From a virus, in the IMG/VR virus record IMGVR_UViG_3300032236_001850, positions 116,392 to 180,391 of that record: a stretch of 64,000 bases of DNA; one strand, given 5' to 3'. The notes under the pieces were generated by a model, which had not been told where the DNA came from, made no database searches, and saw nothing but the letters and a program-made list of their open reading frames with translations. The position numbers and the translations under genes are program-made. This document shows positions 43,353 through 51,877 of this stretch, in pieces (position 1 is the stretch's first letter; each line of letters opens with the position of its first letter).

Positions 43353-43757
43353 ATGAAATTCAAATTTATAAATTTCCAGTACCCCTTTACTAAGGATGAA
43401 CTCTTGGAAGACTTCAAGGAGGTTGAGTGCCCGCTACCGTACAATAACCTTCCCGATGGTGAATATCTTATTAGAGGGAATAAGGCACAGCACAGAAAGA
43501 AGTATTGGAAGTCTGGAGATTCTTGGTTTTTTGTTGATGAAAGCACTAGGGATAATGGACACTTCATGTGTGAAGCAACAACTTATAAATTATATCCACA
43601 GTTATCAGAAAAGGAATGGGCAGCTCTATCAGCAGTACCGTTTAAGTGTCTCAATCGTTATTGGCAAAGAGCTCTTTGCGGATATAGGTTCGATATGGAA
43701 CTGAGAGAGATGAGTAGAAATATTGCAAAGGATTTTTTAAGTTTAGATAAAGAATGA
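43353..43757 (+). CDS. hypothetical protein
   Basis: A 134-residue protein MKFKFINFQYPFTKDELLED. Contains LPDGEYLIRGNKAQHRKKYW, a possible beta core. Overlaps the next gene by 4 bases. Not recognised. Confidence 0.7.
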   Translation: MKFKFINFQYPFTKDELLEDFKEVECPLPYNNLPDGEYLIRGNKAQHRKKYWKSGDSWFFVDESTRDNGHFMCEATTYKLYPQLSEKEWAALSAVPFKCLNRYWQRALCGYRFDMELREMSRNIAKDFLSLDKE

Positions 43758-44380
43758 AAAGTACCAAATTACTTAGAGTTGTAAGAACTGGTGAAATAGT
43801 AAAGATCTTATGGAAAAATGATCTTATGACAGCATATAATAAAGCTGCTTGTGATAGTAATGGCTATTCATATTACAATATACTATCGGCAACACAGATT
43901 CCTGGTGTTTTCATACCCAGAGAAACACCAATAAAGGTTAAATACCTAGGACCACATCCAAATGGACAGGGCTCTTTGCATGAATGGATTCCAGTAAGGA
44001 CAGACGAATACGAAAACATAGAATTATCAGAAGAAGAGGAAAAGAGAGAGCTGGAAAGATTTGAATGGGAAAAATTTAGATTCTCTATGACTGACGATCT
44101 AATATCAATAACGAAATCCATAGTTAATGAATTTCCAATGCTCCGAGGTCATACATGTATGGTTCACGACGAGGACATAGATAGAACAAACAAGTATGAT
44201 GGAATATACATTTACCCAGACGGTAACAAATATGAGATTCTCAGAGTATATCGGAATGTAAGGGTTACTATACCAAGAGGTGGGGGACTAGCAATATGTA
44301 ATTTCAACATGGAGGAAGAGTTTGATAGAAAAATATTAACAGGTAACAAAAAAATAGAATGGCAGAAGATAGAAGACTAG
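43754..44380 (+). CDS. hypothetical protein ending WQKIED
   Basis: A 208-residue protein MKSTKLLRVVRTGEIVKILW with a charged helical centre (SEEEEKRELERFEWEKFRF). It ends IEWQKIED, close to the FKKIED end of the ART-like protein at 47648. The next gene starts within the Trp-codon region. Confidence 0.7.
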   Translation: MKSTKLLRVVRTGEIVKILWKNDLMTAYNKAACDSNGYSYYNILSATQIPGVFIPRETPIKVKYLGPHPNGQGSLHEWIPVRTDEYENIELSEEEEKRELERFEWEKFRFSMTDDLISITKSIVNEFPMLRGHTCMVHDEDIDRTNKYDGIYIYPDGNKYEILRVYRNVRVTIPRGGGLAICNFNMEEEFDRKILTGNKKIEWQKIED

Positions 44381-45084
44381 ACAGCATCCTAGACAAGATC
44401 AGTAAAAGTGGAATTGATTCACTATCCAAGGATGAGAGATCGTATCTCAGAAAGATCTCGGGAGAACCAGAACCGAAATTAGATACAAAATTAGTATCCA
44501 ATCCAAATGGTTTTAGAATGGCTAACATCAGTTCCGATGTGGAATCGACTGCTGATTGTGTTGCAGCTCTTAATGAATATAAGAACTCAAAATGGAAAAG
44601 AAAAACCAAGTTCAATATCAAGATAACCCCAGAGGAAAGCAGCACGGTTAGAGTATTTACCGACGGTGTGGAAACATTGTCAATTCTGCAATCGCCTAAT
44701 GATGGAGCATTCCTTATCAATTATGATCTTGATACTCTAAGACCACTTATAGAAAAATTACAAAAAACAGCAAAGAAATGCTACACTCATGATTATGGCC
44801 AGGTTTATCTAAATCCGTGGAGCATGAGCGTATGGGTTGTTGGTGGTGATGGTGGAATTGTTCAAACTGATGATAAACCGTCCGATGTAGTAAAAAGATT
44901 AGATGAGGGTGATTGGGGTGACTGTGAATTTGATATTGATTTCAGTGTGGATGCACACGAAATAAAAGACACCATATTGGAAGCTGAATATTTCCCTGCA
45001 ATGGACGAGGATTCAGAATACGACGACAACAAAATGGAGTGGATAGAGGTTGCTAGAACAATAGATATATGTAACTTTGAATAA
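44359..45084 (+). CDS. hypothetical protein
   Basis: A 241-residue protein MAEDRRLDSILDKISKSGID, mixed alpha/beta, with a tail-like MEWIEV followed by ten more residues. Not recognised. Confidence 0.7.
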   Translation: MAEDRRLDSILDKISKSGIDSLSKDERSYLRKISGEPEPKLDTKLVSNPNGFRMANISSDVESTADCVAALNEYKNSKWKRKTKFNIKITPEESSTVRVFTDGVETLSILQSPNDGAFLINYDLDTLRPLIEKLQKTAKKCYTHDYGQVYLNPWSMSVWVVGGDGGIVQTDDKPSDVVKRLDEGDWGDCEFDIDFSVDAHEIKDTILEAEYFPAMDEDSEYDDNKMEWIEVARTIDICNFE

Positions 45085-45477
45085 ATGAAATATCTAGTTC
45101 CATTTATTATTTTCTCCTCGCTCTGTTACCCGCAAAAAACAGAATATTACAGATATGGGTATGAAGGAATAGAGATGTTTGCTAAATTCAAGGATAGCAC
45201 AATCATATACACCCAACACCTTGCAAAGGCAACAATAAGGAAAGATGTGGCACTCGTAGTTTTAAATTTATATCCAAAAAGAAAACTAAATAATGGACAT
45301 CTTGTGGTTGAGTTACCAAATGCCATAGTTACAGGTGAGATAAAAATAGAAAGAGCGGAGAAACTTGTGGTTATTAACTATTACTACGAAAAAGTGGAGT
45401 GGTGTGATAAGAATCTAATAGAAATACCAGAGGAACTTAAAAAATCAAAAATCGATGTACACACCAATAAAAGATGA
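45085..45477 (+). CDS. exported hypothetical protein
   Basis: A 130-residue protein with a short signal peptide (MKYLVPFIIFSSLCYPQ) and a beta-rich body. Start is immediately after the previous stop. Periplasmic location is predicted; function is unknown. Confidence 0.66.
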   Translation: MKYLVPFIIFSSLCYPQKTEYYRYGYEGIEMFAKFKDSTIIYTQHLAKATIRKDVALVVLNLYPKRKLNNGHLVVELPNAIVTGEIKIERAEKLVVINYYYEKVEWCDKNLIEIPEELKKSKIDVHTNKR

Positions 45478-45817
45478 TGATGTTGCTTTAGTCAAATGGA
45501 AAGAGACATCATATAAGGGCACACCTGTCTATATAGGTTTGATTAACGATTTTGTAGCTGCTGTGTGTACAAATAACTCCGGTATAGAATATGATGTTGT
45601 AGCAATCAGGTTCAGATTGAAATATTACGGAACTAAAATTGTTAATGAGGTTTATAAAACAGAATCAATAGGTGTGATAGCTGTCTATAGACACGGATGG
45701 ACTCTATGTGATCTGAAGGAGGGTTTATGGTTATCATCAGCTGAGTTGGATAGAATTAACACAGCTATAGAAAAAGCATTGGATGAGAAAAAATTAGATT
45801 TTGTTGCAGTAAAATAG
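45455..45817 (+). CDS. hypothetical protein
   Basis: A 120-residue protein MYTPIKDDDVALVKWKETSY with a beta N-terminus resembling the array proteins (DDVALVKWK) and a helical end. Overlaps the previous gene by 23 bases. Confidence 0.68.
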   Translation: MYTPIKDDDVALVKWKETSYKGTPVYIGLINDFVAAVCTNNSGIEYDVVAIRFRLKYYGTKIVNEVYKTESIGVIAVYRHGWTLCDLKEGLWLSSAELDRINTAIEKALDEKKLDFVAVK

Positions 45818-45825
45818 AATATGTT

Positions 45826-46170
45826 ATGGATAAAACAACTACAGAAAATATTCTAATAGACTATATCAGCCATGATGTATTCAAAAAAAATATGAGACTG
45901 GATCACAGTTCGGGTATAGCCACAACCGTGGAATATATGATTTTAGATATCAGAAACATCCATTGTCATATAGAGGAAATAAAGATAGGTAAATCAAATT
46001 TACCAACATTGGATAACCGATTTTTTGCTTACATAAAAATTAGAGGTGTGGAAAAAGCTATAATGTCACACTTTTATCCAATGTTCAATGTTTCTAATTT
46101 TGTAGCTGAACATATAGGCAGGAACTTAATTTGGGTTGATATATACACTACAAATAAACAAATCAAATGA
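45826..46170 (+). CDS. hypothetical protein
   Basis: A 114-residue protein MDKTTTENILIDYISHDVFK; LIWVDIYTTNKQIK at the end is a weak form of the tail. Overlaps the next gene by 4 bases. Confidence 0.66.
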   Translation: MDKTTTENILIDYISHDVFKKNMRLDHSSGIATTVEYMILDIRNIHCHIEEIKIGKSNLPTLDNRFFAYIKIRGVEKAIMSHFYPMFNVSNFVAEHIGRNLIWVDIYTTNKQIK

Positions 46171-46487
46171 ACATAATCAAAACCTTCGAAAGCTTCCATG
46201 CATTCGATATGAACAACGAAAAGCTAGGGGTGGAAGGTCTAAGCAAATTCATAGGTAAACCACTTCTTGGTGGATATATCACAAACCCATTTGTTAATAA
46301 TGCAGCTTCAGTTGGAGTGATGATTAGCGACACTCCAGACTCAGAACCAAATGATACGGATAACAAAATTCTATTTTGGATTAACGATTACTTTTGGCAA
46401 TTGGATGGTCTTAGAGATAAGAAAACACCAAAGGATGAACAACTTCTTTCAGAGATGGCCAAAGTAATAGATGCAAGTGTACAGTAA
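46167..46487 (+). CDS. leader-bearing hypothetical protein
   Basis: A 106-residue protein starting MNIIKTFESFHAFDMNNEKL, a leader of the capsid-targeting-like type without an obvious L-x-E site. One-base overlap with the next small gene. Confidence 0.68.
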   Translation: MNIIKTFESFHAFDMNNEKLGVEGLSKFIGKPLLGGYITNPFVNNAASVGVMISDTPDSEPNDTDNKILFWINDYFWQLDGLRDKKTPKDEQLLSEMAKVIDASVQ

Positions 46488-46618
46488 TGTGGTTATTAGA
46501 TTTAATATTTGGCAGAAGAATAGATCCTAAGGCTGAGGTCGAAAAGGAACTAACATCAAAATACGGAAAGGATTGGCACAGATACGACGGAATCATTCAC
46601 TGGGTCAGACTAAGATGA
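46487..46618 (+). CDS. 43-residue protein ending WVRLR
   Basis: A short frame starting MWLLDLIFGRRIDPKAEVEK and ending IHWVRLR. The TAATG overlap and the tail both support it as a real gene. Confidence 0.6.
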   Translation: MWLLDLIFGRRIDPKAEVEKELTSKYGKDWHRYDGIIHWVRLR

Positions 46619-46623
46619 GCCAA

Positions 46624-46632
46624 GATATATAG
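46624..46632 (+). promoter_or_regulatory. late-type box GATATATAG, 3 bases from the start codon
   Basis: GATATATAG, TTT, then ATG at 46636. Confidence 0.58.
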
Positions 46633-46635
46633 TTT

Positions 46636-47121
46636 ATGAAACACATACTCTCCATAGACGAGGCATATAGACACGTACCAAAACAGATAACAAAATTTTA
46701 TTTTACTTTCGAAAGTACAAATCCAATAAACAGAAGGGACGCAAGCTCCAATGTTCCTTTGTATGGTTCCACACTTATAGGTGATGCCTTATCACTATAC
46801 AAGGAAGAAAAAGATCAATCAGAACAGCCAGAAAATGTACGTTTTTACGAGGGTATTTGTAAGCTTTCCATAGCTTATATGAAAGACCTAGAAGAACTAG
46901 CAAATCAGAGATCAGTCAGCATACAATCAATATTAGATGCATTGGAACAAAATCCACCAGTTAGAGAGTTGCATAATATTCTAAGGGATAACACAGAATG
47001 GGATTTTTACTATATGTACGATGCTATTTCATTTCAGGATGAGGAAGAAAGGGAGAGATTAGTAGTTATCAGACCTTATCTCGATATACTCACTGAACTT
47101 AATCCAAATAAACTAAGATAA
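46636..47121 (+). CDS. leader-bearing hypothetical protein
   Basis: A 161-residue protein MKHILSIDEAYRHVPKQITK. The leader is diverged; the body is largely helical. Not recognised. Confidence 0.72.
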   Translation: MKHILSIDEAYRHVPKQITKFYFTFESTNPINRRDASSNVPLYGSTLIGDALSLYKEEKDQSEQPENVRFYEGICKLSIAYMKDLEELANQRSVSIQSILDALEQNPPVRELHNILRDNTEWDFYYMYDAISFQDEEERERLVVIRPYLDILTELNPNKLR

Positions 47122-47125
47122 AGAA

Positions 47126-47494
47126 ATGATTAAGAAATACGACGATTTTATTAATGAATCAATAGGTTCCACATTCACACCTGAACAGCAGGAAATCATA
47201 AAAAATTTTGCTAAGGATCTGGAAAAGGTTTCATTGTATAAAATAAGTACAGAAACAGATAGTTCAAAATTTGAAATAAAGATGAATAAGTATTCTAATT
47301 TGTATGAATATGTCTATTCATGCTACATCAGCAATCGTATTTTATATCTAAGAAATTATAAAAGAAGAACATCGGGTTCATTAAGAGGTGTTATCTCTAA
47401 TTTTCATGAGGAGTCACCAGAATCTCTAGAGGATGCATTGGGTATTATTGCAAAGAATACAGTTAAACAATACGAATTTAAAAGAATAAAATAA
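47126..47494 (+). CDS. leader-bearing protein ending FKRIK
   Basis: A 122-residue protein MIKKYDDFINESIGSTFTPE with a textbook INE/S leader and the end YEFKRIK. It therefore carries both the N-terminal and the C-terminal signal. Body not recognised. Confidence 0.74.
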   Translation: MIKKYDDFINESIGSTFTPEQQEIIKNFAKDLEKVSLYKISTETDSSKFEIKMNKYSNLYEYVYSCYISNRILYLRNYKRRTSGSLRGVISNFHEESPESLEDALGIIAKNTVKQYEFKRIK

Positions 47495-47501
47495 TAGAAT
47501 C

Positions 47502-47648
47502 TTATTTTTTCTTTCTTTTTTTCTTACGTTTAATTCTAACACAATTAGGAACTATCCTACCATCCAGTTCTTTAGTGCCTATCTGCTTAAATCCTACCCA
47601 GCATGGATCATTCTTTTCGGCTAAAAATTCATCAAATTTTAGTATCAT
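47502..47648 (-). CDS. 48-residue leader-bearing protein
   Basis: On the minus strand, MILKFDEFLAEKNDPCWVGF then KQIGTKELDGRIVPNCVRIK and a Lys/Arg-rich end. FDEFLAE/K is very close to the T4 capsid-targeting consensus. DPCW.GF(K)Q.GTK...VPNCV is a short motif I associate with phage head/scaffold-related proteins. Its start overlaps the stop of the upstream gene (TAATG). Confidence 0.62.
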   Translation of the reverse strand: MILKFDEFLAEKNDPCWVGFKQIGTKELDGRIVPNCVRIKRKKKRKKK

Positions 47649-48229
47649 TAGTCTTCTATTTTTTTAAATTCTCTAATCGAATTTTCATCAAAAATTGCAA
47701 CATTCTTGCTTCCTCTTTCAACCAAACAGAATCCATCATAGCCCGATTTTTTAATTGCTTCTAATATAGGAGCACATTCTATGATTCTCCATGCTCCGTG
47801 TTTGATTCTCCAAAGGTAGTGATAAACACTATCACCTGGGTCATCAACATCAAATTCTCTGTCAGTGTCGTAATCATATCCCTTCATACCAGAAGCACTA
47901 ACAGGTTTAAATTTGGTACCGTTAGTTTCATCCTCATATCCGCTAACAATCATCTTCTCTATCACACCCTTCAGGTCAAGCTTCTTGGCAATCTTAGGGT
48001 CCATAGGGTCACAAAGGTTAACTCCAGGTTTTAGCCACACTTCCCAAACTGCTCCATCCGGAAATTTTGATCTCTCATCAGCACCAGAAAAATCCTTAGC
48101 AAATGCAAGATTACTAGTCAGAAATATACAACCACCAAATCTTTTCATTTTAGGTGGGAAATCTCCTTTTCTATTTCCGTGGTACAATCTCTCACCAACG
48201 AAAGATTCAAATAAAGCTATGTGTCTCAT
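47648..48229 (-). CDS. ADP-ribosyltransferase-like protein with capsid-targeting-like leader
   Basis: The 193-residue product starts MRHIALFESFVGERLYHGNR. The ART-fold landmarks are LYHGN after the leader, GCIFLTSNLAFAKDFSG, and SGYDGFCLVERGSKNVAIFD near the end, comparable to YHGT...iflt...A..ya...GyDGv...n.vvf. It ends FKKIED. T4 Alt is a precedent for an ART packaged in the head. The assignment rests on motif pattern only; the catalytic Glu cannot be placed with certainty. Confidence 0.5.
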   Translation of the reverse strand: MRHIALFESFVGERLYHGNRKGDFPPKMKRFGGCIFLTSNLAFAKDFSGADERSKFPDGAVWEVWLKPGVNLCDPMDPKIAKKLDLKGVIEKMIVSGYEDETNGTKFKPVSASGMKGYDYDTDREFDVDDPGDSVYHYLWRIKHGAWRIIECAPILEAIKKSGYDGFCLVERGSKNVAIFDENSIREFKKIED

Positions 48230-48244
48230 TAATGTATGTTAAGA

Positions 48245-48817
48245 TTAGTATCTATCATCATCATATTTTTCCTCAATCATGAAATCAAAAATATCTTCGT
48301 ATCCTGAGGTGTAATCAAGTTTTTTGGCTATATCCTTAATCTCACTATCAGTTTTTCGGTGATTATCGAAAGCTTCAGCAAATTCTTCATTAAATTCTAA
48401 TTTTGGCTTCCAATCCATTTTTCTTGCTAAATTGATTGCCTCTATCTCTTTTTGATTAACCGGAGGTGCATCAAAAATTCCAACCTCAACATCCACCGTA
48501 TCTCTATCGTAAAGGTACCATCCACACGAATCCAGCCAATCATGTAGTAATTCTTCAAGTTTTTCAGATGTTGCATTTTCTGGAACCTGAAAGTTCCATG
48601 GTTCTAAAGGATTTTCGTCATCAACACCAATCCAATTCGAAAGAACAACAAGAAGCTCGTTGAAATCCTTTTGTAGATTCATACCCTTAGAAACCCCAAT
48701 TGTTGTAGTTTCTTCCTCCTCCGGACAATAAAAAAATATTTTTGCCACTATAATTTTACCTCCACCTGAACCCGAGGATTCAGATTCGAATAGTTCATAT
48801 TTTCTAATGTGTTTCAT
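48245..48817 (-). CDS. leader-bearing hypothetical protein
   Basis: A 190-residue protein starting MKHIRKYELFESESSGSGGG (candidate LFE/S), followed by an acidic body with DWLDSCGWYLYDRDTVDVEV. First gene of a three-gene minus-strand unit with a late-type box 16 bases upstream. Not recognised. Confidence 0.74.
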   Translation of the reverse strand: MKHIRKYELFESESSGSGGGKIIVAKIFFYCPEEEETTTIGVSKGMNLQKDFNELLVVLSNWIGVDDENPLEPWNFQVPENATSEKLEELLHDWLDSCGWYLYDRDTVDVEVGIFDAPPVNQKEIEAINLARKMDWKPKLEFNEEFAEAFDNHRKTDSEIKDIAKKLDYTSGYEDIFDFMIEEKYDDDRY

Positions 48818-48833
48818 CGATTAACTTTTTTGT

Positions 48834-48842
48834 ATATATATC
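48834..48842 (-). promoter_or_regulatory. late-type box GATATATAT
   Basis: Minus-strand box upstream of the 48245-48817 gene. Confidence 0.55.
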
Positions 48843-48860
48843 GGTTAAACAAATCCTCAT

Positions 48861-48899
48861 TTTTATTTTTTTATTTGGAAAGGATTTCTTATATTTGCA
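48861..48899 (+). promoter_or_regulatory. early-type promoter
   Basis: TTTTATTTTTTTATTTGGAA, ATTTCT, TATATTTGC; the real start is 48910. It diverges from the late-type box just upstream. Confidence 0.77.
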
Positions 48900-48909
48900 T
48901 ATCAAATCA

Positions 48910-49125
48910 ATGGAAATGGACAGATACCCAAAGGACGAGCAACTAACAGGAATTTACGTTAAGAGATGTAAGTGTGGTGCCAGACCTTATATGGACAGAG
49001 TTATGTCAGGTGGCACACCCAAGTGGATCAAGTGCGACAACTGTGGGAGAACTGGTGAGAGTGATCGAGATAAGCAGACAGCAATAGATAATTGGAATCA
49101 AAATAAAATAGTTTACGAATCATGA
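48910..49125 (+). CDS. Lar-like restriction-alleviation zinc-ribbon protein
   Basis: A 71-residue protein with CKC (Cys20, Cys22), CDNC (Cys42, Cys45) and the C-terminal AIDNWN (Trp62-Asn63). This is the C-x-C-G...C-x-x-C-G...eAi..WN arrangement of Lar/restriction-alleviation family proteins. Lar of Rac prophage reduces type I restriction; whether this protein does so is not shown. Confidence 0.7.
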   Translation: MEMDRYPKDEQLTGIYVKRCKCGARPYMDRVMSGGTPKWIKCDNCGRTGESDRDKQTAIDNWNQNKIVYES

Positions 49126-49358
49126 GCGACACTAAAACAAAATCGGAACAAATAGTAGAAATAGAGGAAAGAATTAAGCACTTATTTGCAGAAAGTTCAT
49201 TAACTAAGGAACAGTTAAAGACGTCCAATTCCCTGATAGAGGAATGGAAAGTATTAACAGGATGGAAAACTGATGAGACGCCATTCCTGAAAGGATCTCA
49301 CGACCGGATTCTTGATGACAAGCCTGTGTGGTACTATAAATTAAGTCAAAAATACTAA
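49122..49358 (+). CDS. small hypothetical protein
   Basis: A 78-residue charged helical protein MSDTKTKSEQIVEIEERIKH with a Trp-rich C-terminal part. Overlaps the previous gene by 4 bases. Confidence 0.66.
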   Translation: MSDTKTKSEQIVEIEERIKHLFAESSLTKEQLKTSNSLIEEWKVLTGWKTDETPFLKGSHDRILDDKPVWYYKLSQKY

Positions 49359-49383
49359 GATGATAAATTTAAAATAAACCACG

Positions 49384-49734
49384 ATGAAAACAATTAAATT
49401 TACATTTATTCTTTTAATAACAGCATTTGTTGCAGTATCTTGTGAGAAGCAAAGCAAACCAGTGCAGGAAATATTAAAAACTGACGATCGTAGCGATCTC
49501 ATTGTTTATGGAGATTATGATGACTACGGAGTACATCATGACGACGGTACTGCATTCTATATGCTAAGAACGTGTTATAGAGATTGCAGAATCACTGACT
49601 GTGGCACATCAGAGTATATTGATAAACTAATCAAGCAAAGAAGAAATGATGTGGTTGCTCTCCAAAAAGAGTATGACTCGCTGGTTCATAAAACTGAAAC
49701 AGATTACGATAAACTAAAAGAAAAAACCGAATAA
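49384..49734 (+). CDS. lipoprotein with coiled-coil end
   Basis: A 116-residue protein with a lipoprotein signal ending AVSC (Cys20), a short Asp/Tyr-rich region and a helical C-terminus (QRRNDVVALQKEYDSLVHKT). Location: membrane-anchored. The function is unknown. Confidence 0.72.
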   Translation: MKTIKFTFILLITAFVAVSCEKQSKPVQEILKTDDRSDLIVYGDYDDYGVHHDDGTAFYMLRTCYRDCRITDCGTSEYIDKLIKQRRNDVVALQKEYDSLVHKTETDYDKLKEKTE

Positions 49735-49743
49735 AAATATAAT

Positions 49744-49833
49744 ATGGGATATTATCACGCTTTTATGATGCTCTGCGCATTTGTTATCATCATAATACTA
49801 GGTGGAATCTACGAGAACACAAAAAGAAAGTAA
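49744..49833 (+). CDS. 29-residue membrane peptide
   Basis: Codes MGYYHAFMMLCAFVIIIILG then GIYENTKRK. One membrane helix; TAATG overlap with the next. Confidence 0.5.
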   Translation: MGYYHAFMMLCAFVIIIILGGIYENTKRK

Positions 49834-49907
49834 TGAAACAACGGATCATCACCTGGATATTAACACGAACCACGTGTATCTGGCTTAGATGGATAAAAAG
49901 AAAATAG
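49833..49907 (+). CDS. 24-residue basic peptide ending WIKRK
   Basis: Codes MKQRIITWILTRTTCIWLRW then IKRK, an amphipathic basic peptide. Its end resembles the WIKIR tail. Support is from tight packing only. Confidence 0.4.
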   Translation: MKQRIITWILTRTTCIWLRWIKRK

Positions 49908-49908
49908 C

Positions 49909-50103
49909 ATGGCAACAACCTGGAAATCAGAAAAACAGTCACTGGCAGAGTTAAATGACAAGGTGAAAGAACAAGCTAAGCTAATCAAAACCCTTAAGAG
50001 CGAGGAGGAGATTAGAAAGATGTTCGATAGGTATAATGAGTTCATAGCACACCACGACATCGAGGAGTGGCAACCGTGGATAGACAAACAATTTAAAAAA
50101 TAA
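49909..50103 (+). CDS. small helical protein
   Basis: A 64-residue helical protein MATTWKSEKQSLAELNDKVK. Not recognised. Confidence 0.65.
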   Translation: MATTWKSEKQSLAELNDKVKEQAKLIKTLKSEEEIRKMFDRYNEFIAHHDIEEWQPWIDKQFKK

Positions 50104-50108
50104 AAATC

Positions 50109-50441
50109 ATGTCAGTAAGAGTAGAACAGTATTTAATTTATGGCTATAAGTTCGGGGAAGAATTTACAGAGGAGTATTGGGAAAAGGATTTTAGAGATGA
50201 TATGGAATGGGATAAGAGAAAACCTAAGGACCAACCATTCTTTATCACTGATGGAATGAGCGGAGATTACACGTTCTTTGGTTTGATCTGTCAACTATCA
50301 AATGGCTGGGACGAAGATTACGATGCAAAGGAAATCGATTTCCCGTACAACAAAGGGATTATTATTGAAAAATTCTCGGAGTTATATCCAGATATGGAAA
50401 TTCCAGGAATTAAATTATATTATTTACCACACTATGTTTAA
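50109..50441 (+). CDS. hypothetical protein
   Basis: A 110-residue acidic, aromatic-rich protein MSVRVEQYLIYGYKFGEEFT. The pattern YGYKFG then GLICQLSNGWDEDYDAKEID resembles a phage family of unknown function. Confidence 0.7.
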   Translation: MSVRVEQYLIYGYKFGEEFTEEYWEKDFRDDMEWDKRKPKDQPFFITDGMSGDYTFFGLICQLSNGWDEDYDAKEIDFPYNKGIIIEKFSELYPDMEIPGIKLYYLPHYV

Positions 50442-50452
50442 AAGATAAACAA

Positions 50453-50743
50453 ATGAAAAAGATAATCTTATTCTTAGCAATCATCACCCTAGTATCATGC
50501 GATGATGGTACAAAACCAAAATTTATAGGTCAGGACATCATAGACGGTAAGGTTTCTGCAATAAAACCAGGAACAGCGGGAGGATATGGACATCCAGCGG
50601 ATCTTCCAGTCATCTGGGTACAGACACCCACTGAAACAAGAAAGGTTGAAATTCCATTTGAGTATGAAGGAAAATGGAAAGTTGGCGATACCTGTTTACT
50701 AATCATAGAGAGATACGTGGAACCAACAGAGACAACCAAATAA
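50453..50743 (+). CDS. small lipoprotein
   Basis: A 96-residue protein with signal MKKIILFLAIITLVSC (lipobox LVSC, Cys16) followed by Asp-Asp, which resembles Bacteroidota surface-export signals. The body (GKVSAIKPGTAGGYG, VGDTCLLIIER) is a small beta domain. Surface location is inferred. Confidence 0.72.
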   Translation: MKKIILFLAIITLVSCDDGTKPKFIGQDIIDGKVSAIKPGTAGGYGHPADLPVIWVQTPTETRKVEIPFEYEGKWKVGDTCLLIIERYVEPTETTK

Positions 50744-51195
50744 TGAACAAAGTATTCCAGCGTAACGTGAACAAAGGGAATGGTGATTGCGTCAGAGCTG
50801 CACTGTCAACTCTATTTGGTATTCAGTACGAGGATTGTGAACCGCTTGCTCCGGATGAACACCAAGCATACAACATGCTGCTCTTCTATAGAAAAATGGG
50901 ATACGATGAATTCTCATTCTATAGAACCAATATACAGTCAGAAGAGAGAGGATTTCCATCACTTGCAGAGGTATTGGAATTCGACGGAGGAATCAATGGG
51001 CTCTTCTATGCATCGGTTAAGTCTAGAACATTCGACGATGGTACTCATGCAGTTCTTATAGACAAGAGCGGAACTGTTGTACATGATCCGAATCCAAACC
51101 AAAAATGTTTGGGTCTAGGTATAGAAGAGGTCATAGATGTCGTGGTGACGGGGAATTGGCACATTTCAACGGAAGGTAAACTAATAAGAGAATAA
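50743..51195 (+). CDS. papain-fold (C39-like) protein
   Basis: The start at 50743 overlaps the previous stop (TAATG). The 150-residue product has a Cys-His-Asp set typical of C39-like peptidases: Cys16 in GNGDCVRAALSTLFGI, His102 in GTHAVLIDKSG and Asp115 in VVHDPNPN. The family includes peptidases and amidases with short N-terminal substrates. Catalysis is likely; the target is unknown. Confidence 0.7.
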   Translation: MNKVFQRNVNKGNGDCVRAALSTLFGIQYEDCEPLAPDEHQAYNMLLFYRKMGYDEFSFYRTNIQSEERGFPSLAEVLEFDGGINGLFYASVKSRTFDDGTHAVLIDKSGTVVHDPNPNQKCLGLGIEEVIDVVVTGNWHISTEGKLIRE

Positions 51196-51196
51196 A

Positions 51197-51412
51197 ATGA
51201 AAGTAAAAATAGAATACATGCTCATCACTGATCTACTAGGAGATAGACCCAACGGTAGATGTCCAGAGATCTTCAAGAGCGTAGAGGAGGCAACCCAGCA
51301 TTGGAGAATCCATTATCAAAATAGAAGCAAGGGTGATGGTTACGATGAGTACTGGAGAAAAACCCCTCTAAGAATACAGCAGATCATCACAACCAATCTT
51401 TGGGAAATTTAA
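51197..51412 (+). CDS. small hypothetical protein
   Basis: A 71-residue protein MKVKIEYMLITDLLGDRPNG. Not recognised. Confidence 0.66.
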   Translation: MKVKIEYMLITDLLGDRPNGRCPEIFKSVEEATQHWRIHYQNRSKGDGYDEYWRKTPLRIQQIITTNLWEI

Positions 51413-51424
51413 AACACAAACGCC

Positions 51425-51625
51425 ATGCCTGAACAATTTAAAGACTACATCAAAGGGAAATACCCAAACCTTGACACAGATAGAATCCTGTCTCTGATAG
51501 ATCAGAACGTCAAACAGATACAACCAAATCTAAACAATCCAACCAGAGGATGTGTGGTGCCAATCGGCTGTGATCTGAACAAGAACCTCATCATTAAAAT
51601 CATTTCAGAGTATCTAAATCCATAA
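51425..51625 (+). CDS. small hypothetical protein
   Basis: A 66-residue protein MPEQFKDYIKGKYPNLDTDR. Not recognised. Confidence 0.64.
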   Translation: MPEQFKDYIKGKYPNLDTDRILSLIDQNVKQIQPNLNNPTRGCVVPIGCDLNKNLIIKIISEYLNP

Positions 51626-51627
51626 AC

Positions 51628-51834
51628 ATGAGACTAGTTAAGTGGAAGACGTTGATCCAGAATCAGCATGCCTTCGAATACGACGAATTCACTATGAAGG
51701 GCACAGTCATGATAGAGGATGACTCGCTGTCAGACGAAGGGATCAGTAAGAGGATAGAGGAGAGGCTGCTCACTCAAGAACAGAGAGACAACAGGGTTTC
51801 AAAAATCTCCATCACCCACATTCCCATCATCTAA
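51628..51834 (+). CDS. small hypothetical protein
   Basis: A 68-residue protein MRLVKWKTLIQNQHAFEYDE. Last gene of the early-type unit. Not recognised. Confidence 0.64.
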   Translation: MRLVKWKTLIQNQHAFEYDEFTMKGTVMIEDDSLSDEGISKRIEERLLTQEQRDNRVSKISITHIPII

Positions 51835-51851
51835 GAACCCGATTTTGCTAA

Positions 51852-51860
51852 GATATATAG
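51852..51860 (+). promoter_or_regulatory. late-type box GATATATAG
   Basis: 17 bases before the start at 51878. Confidence 0.58.
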
Positions 51861-51877
51861 AGAAAATAAGCAACAAA

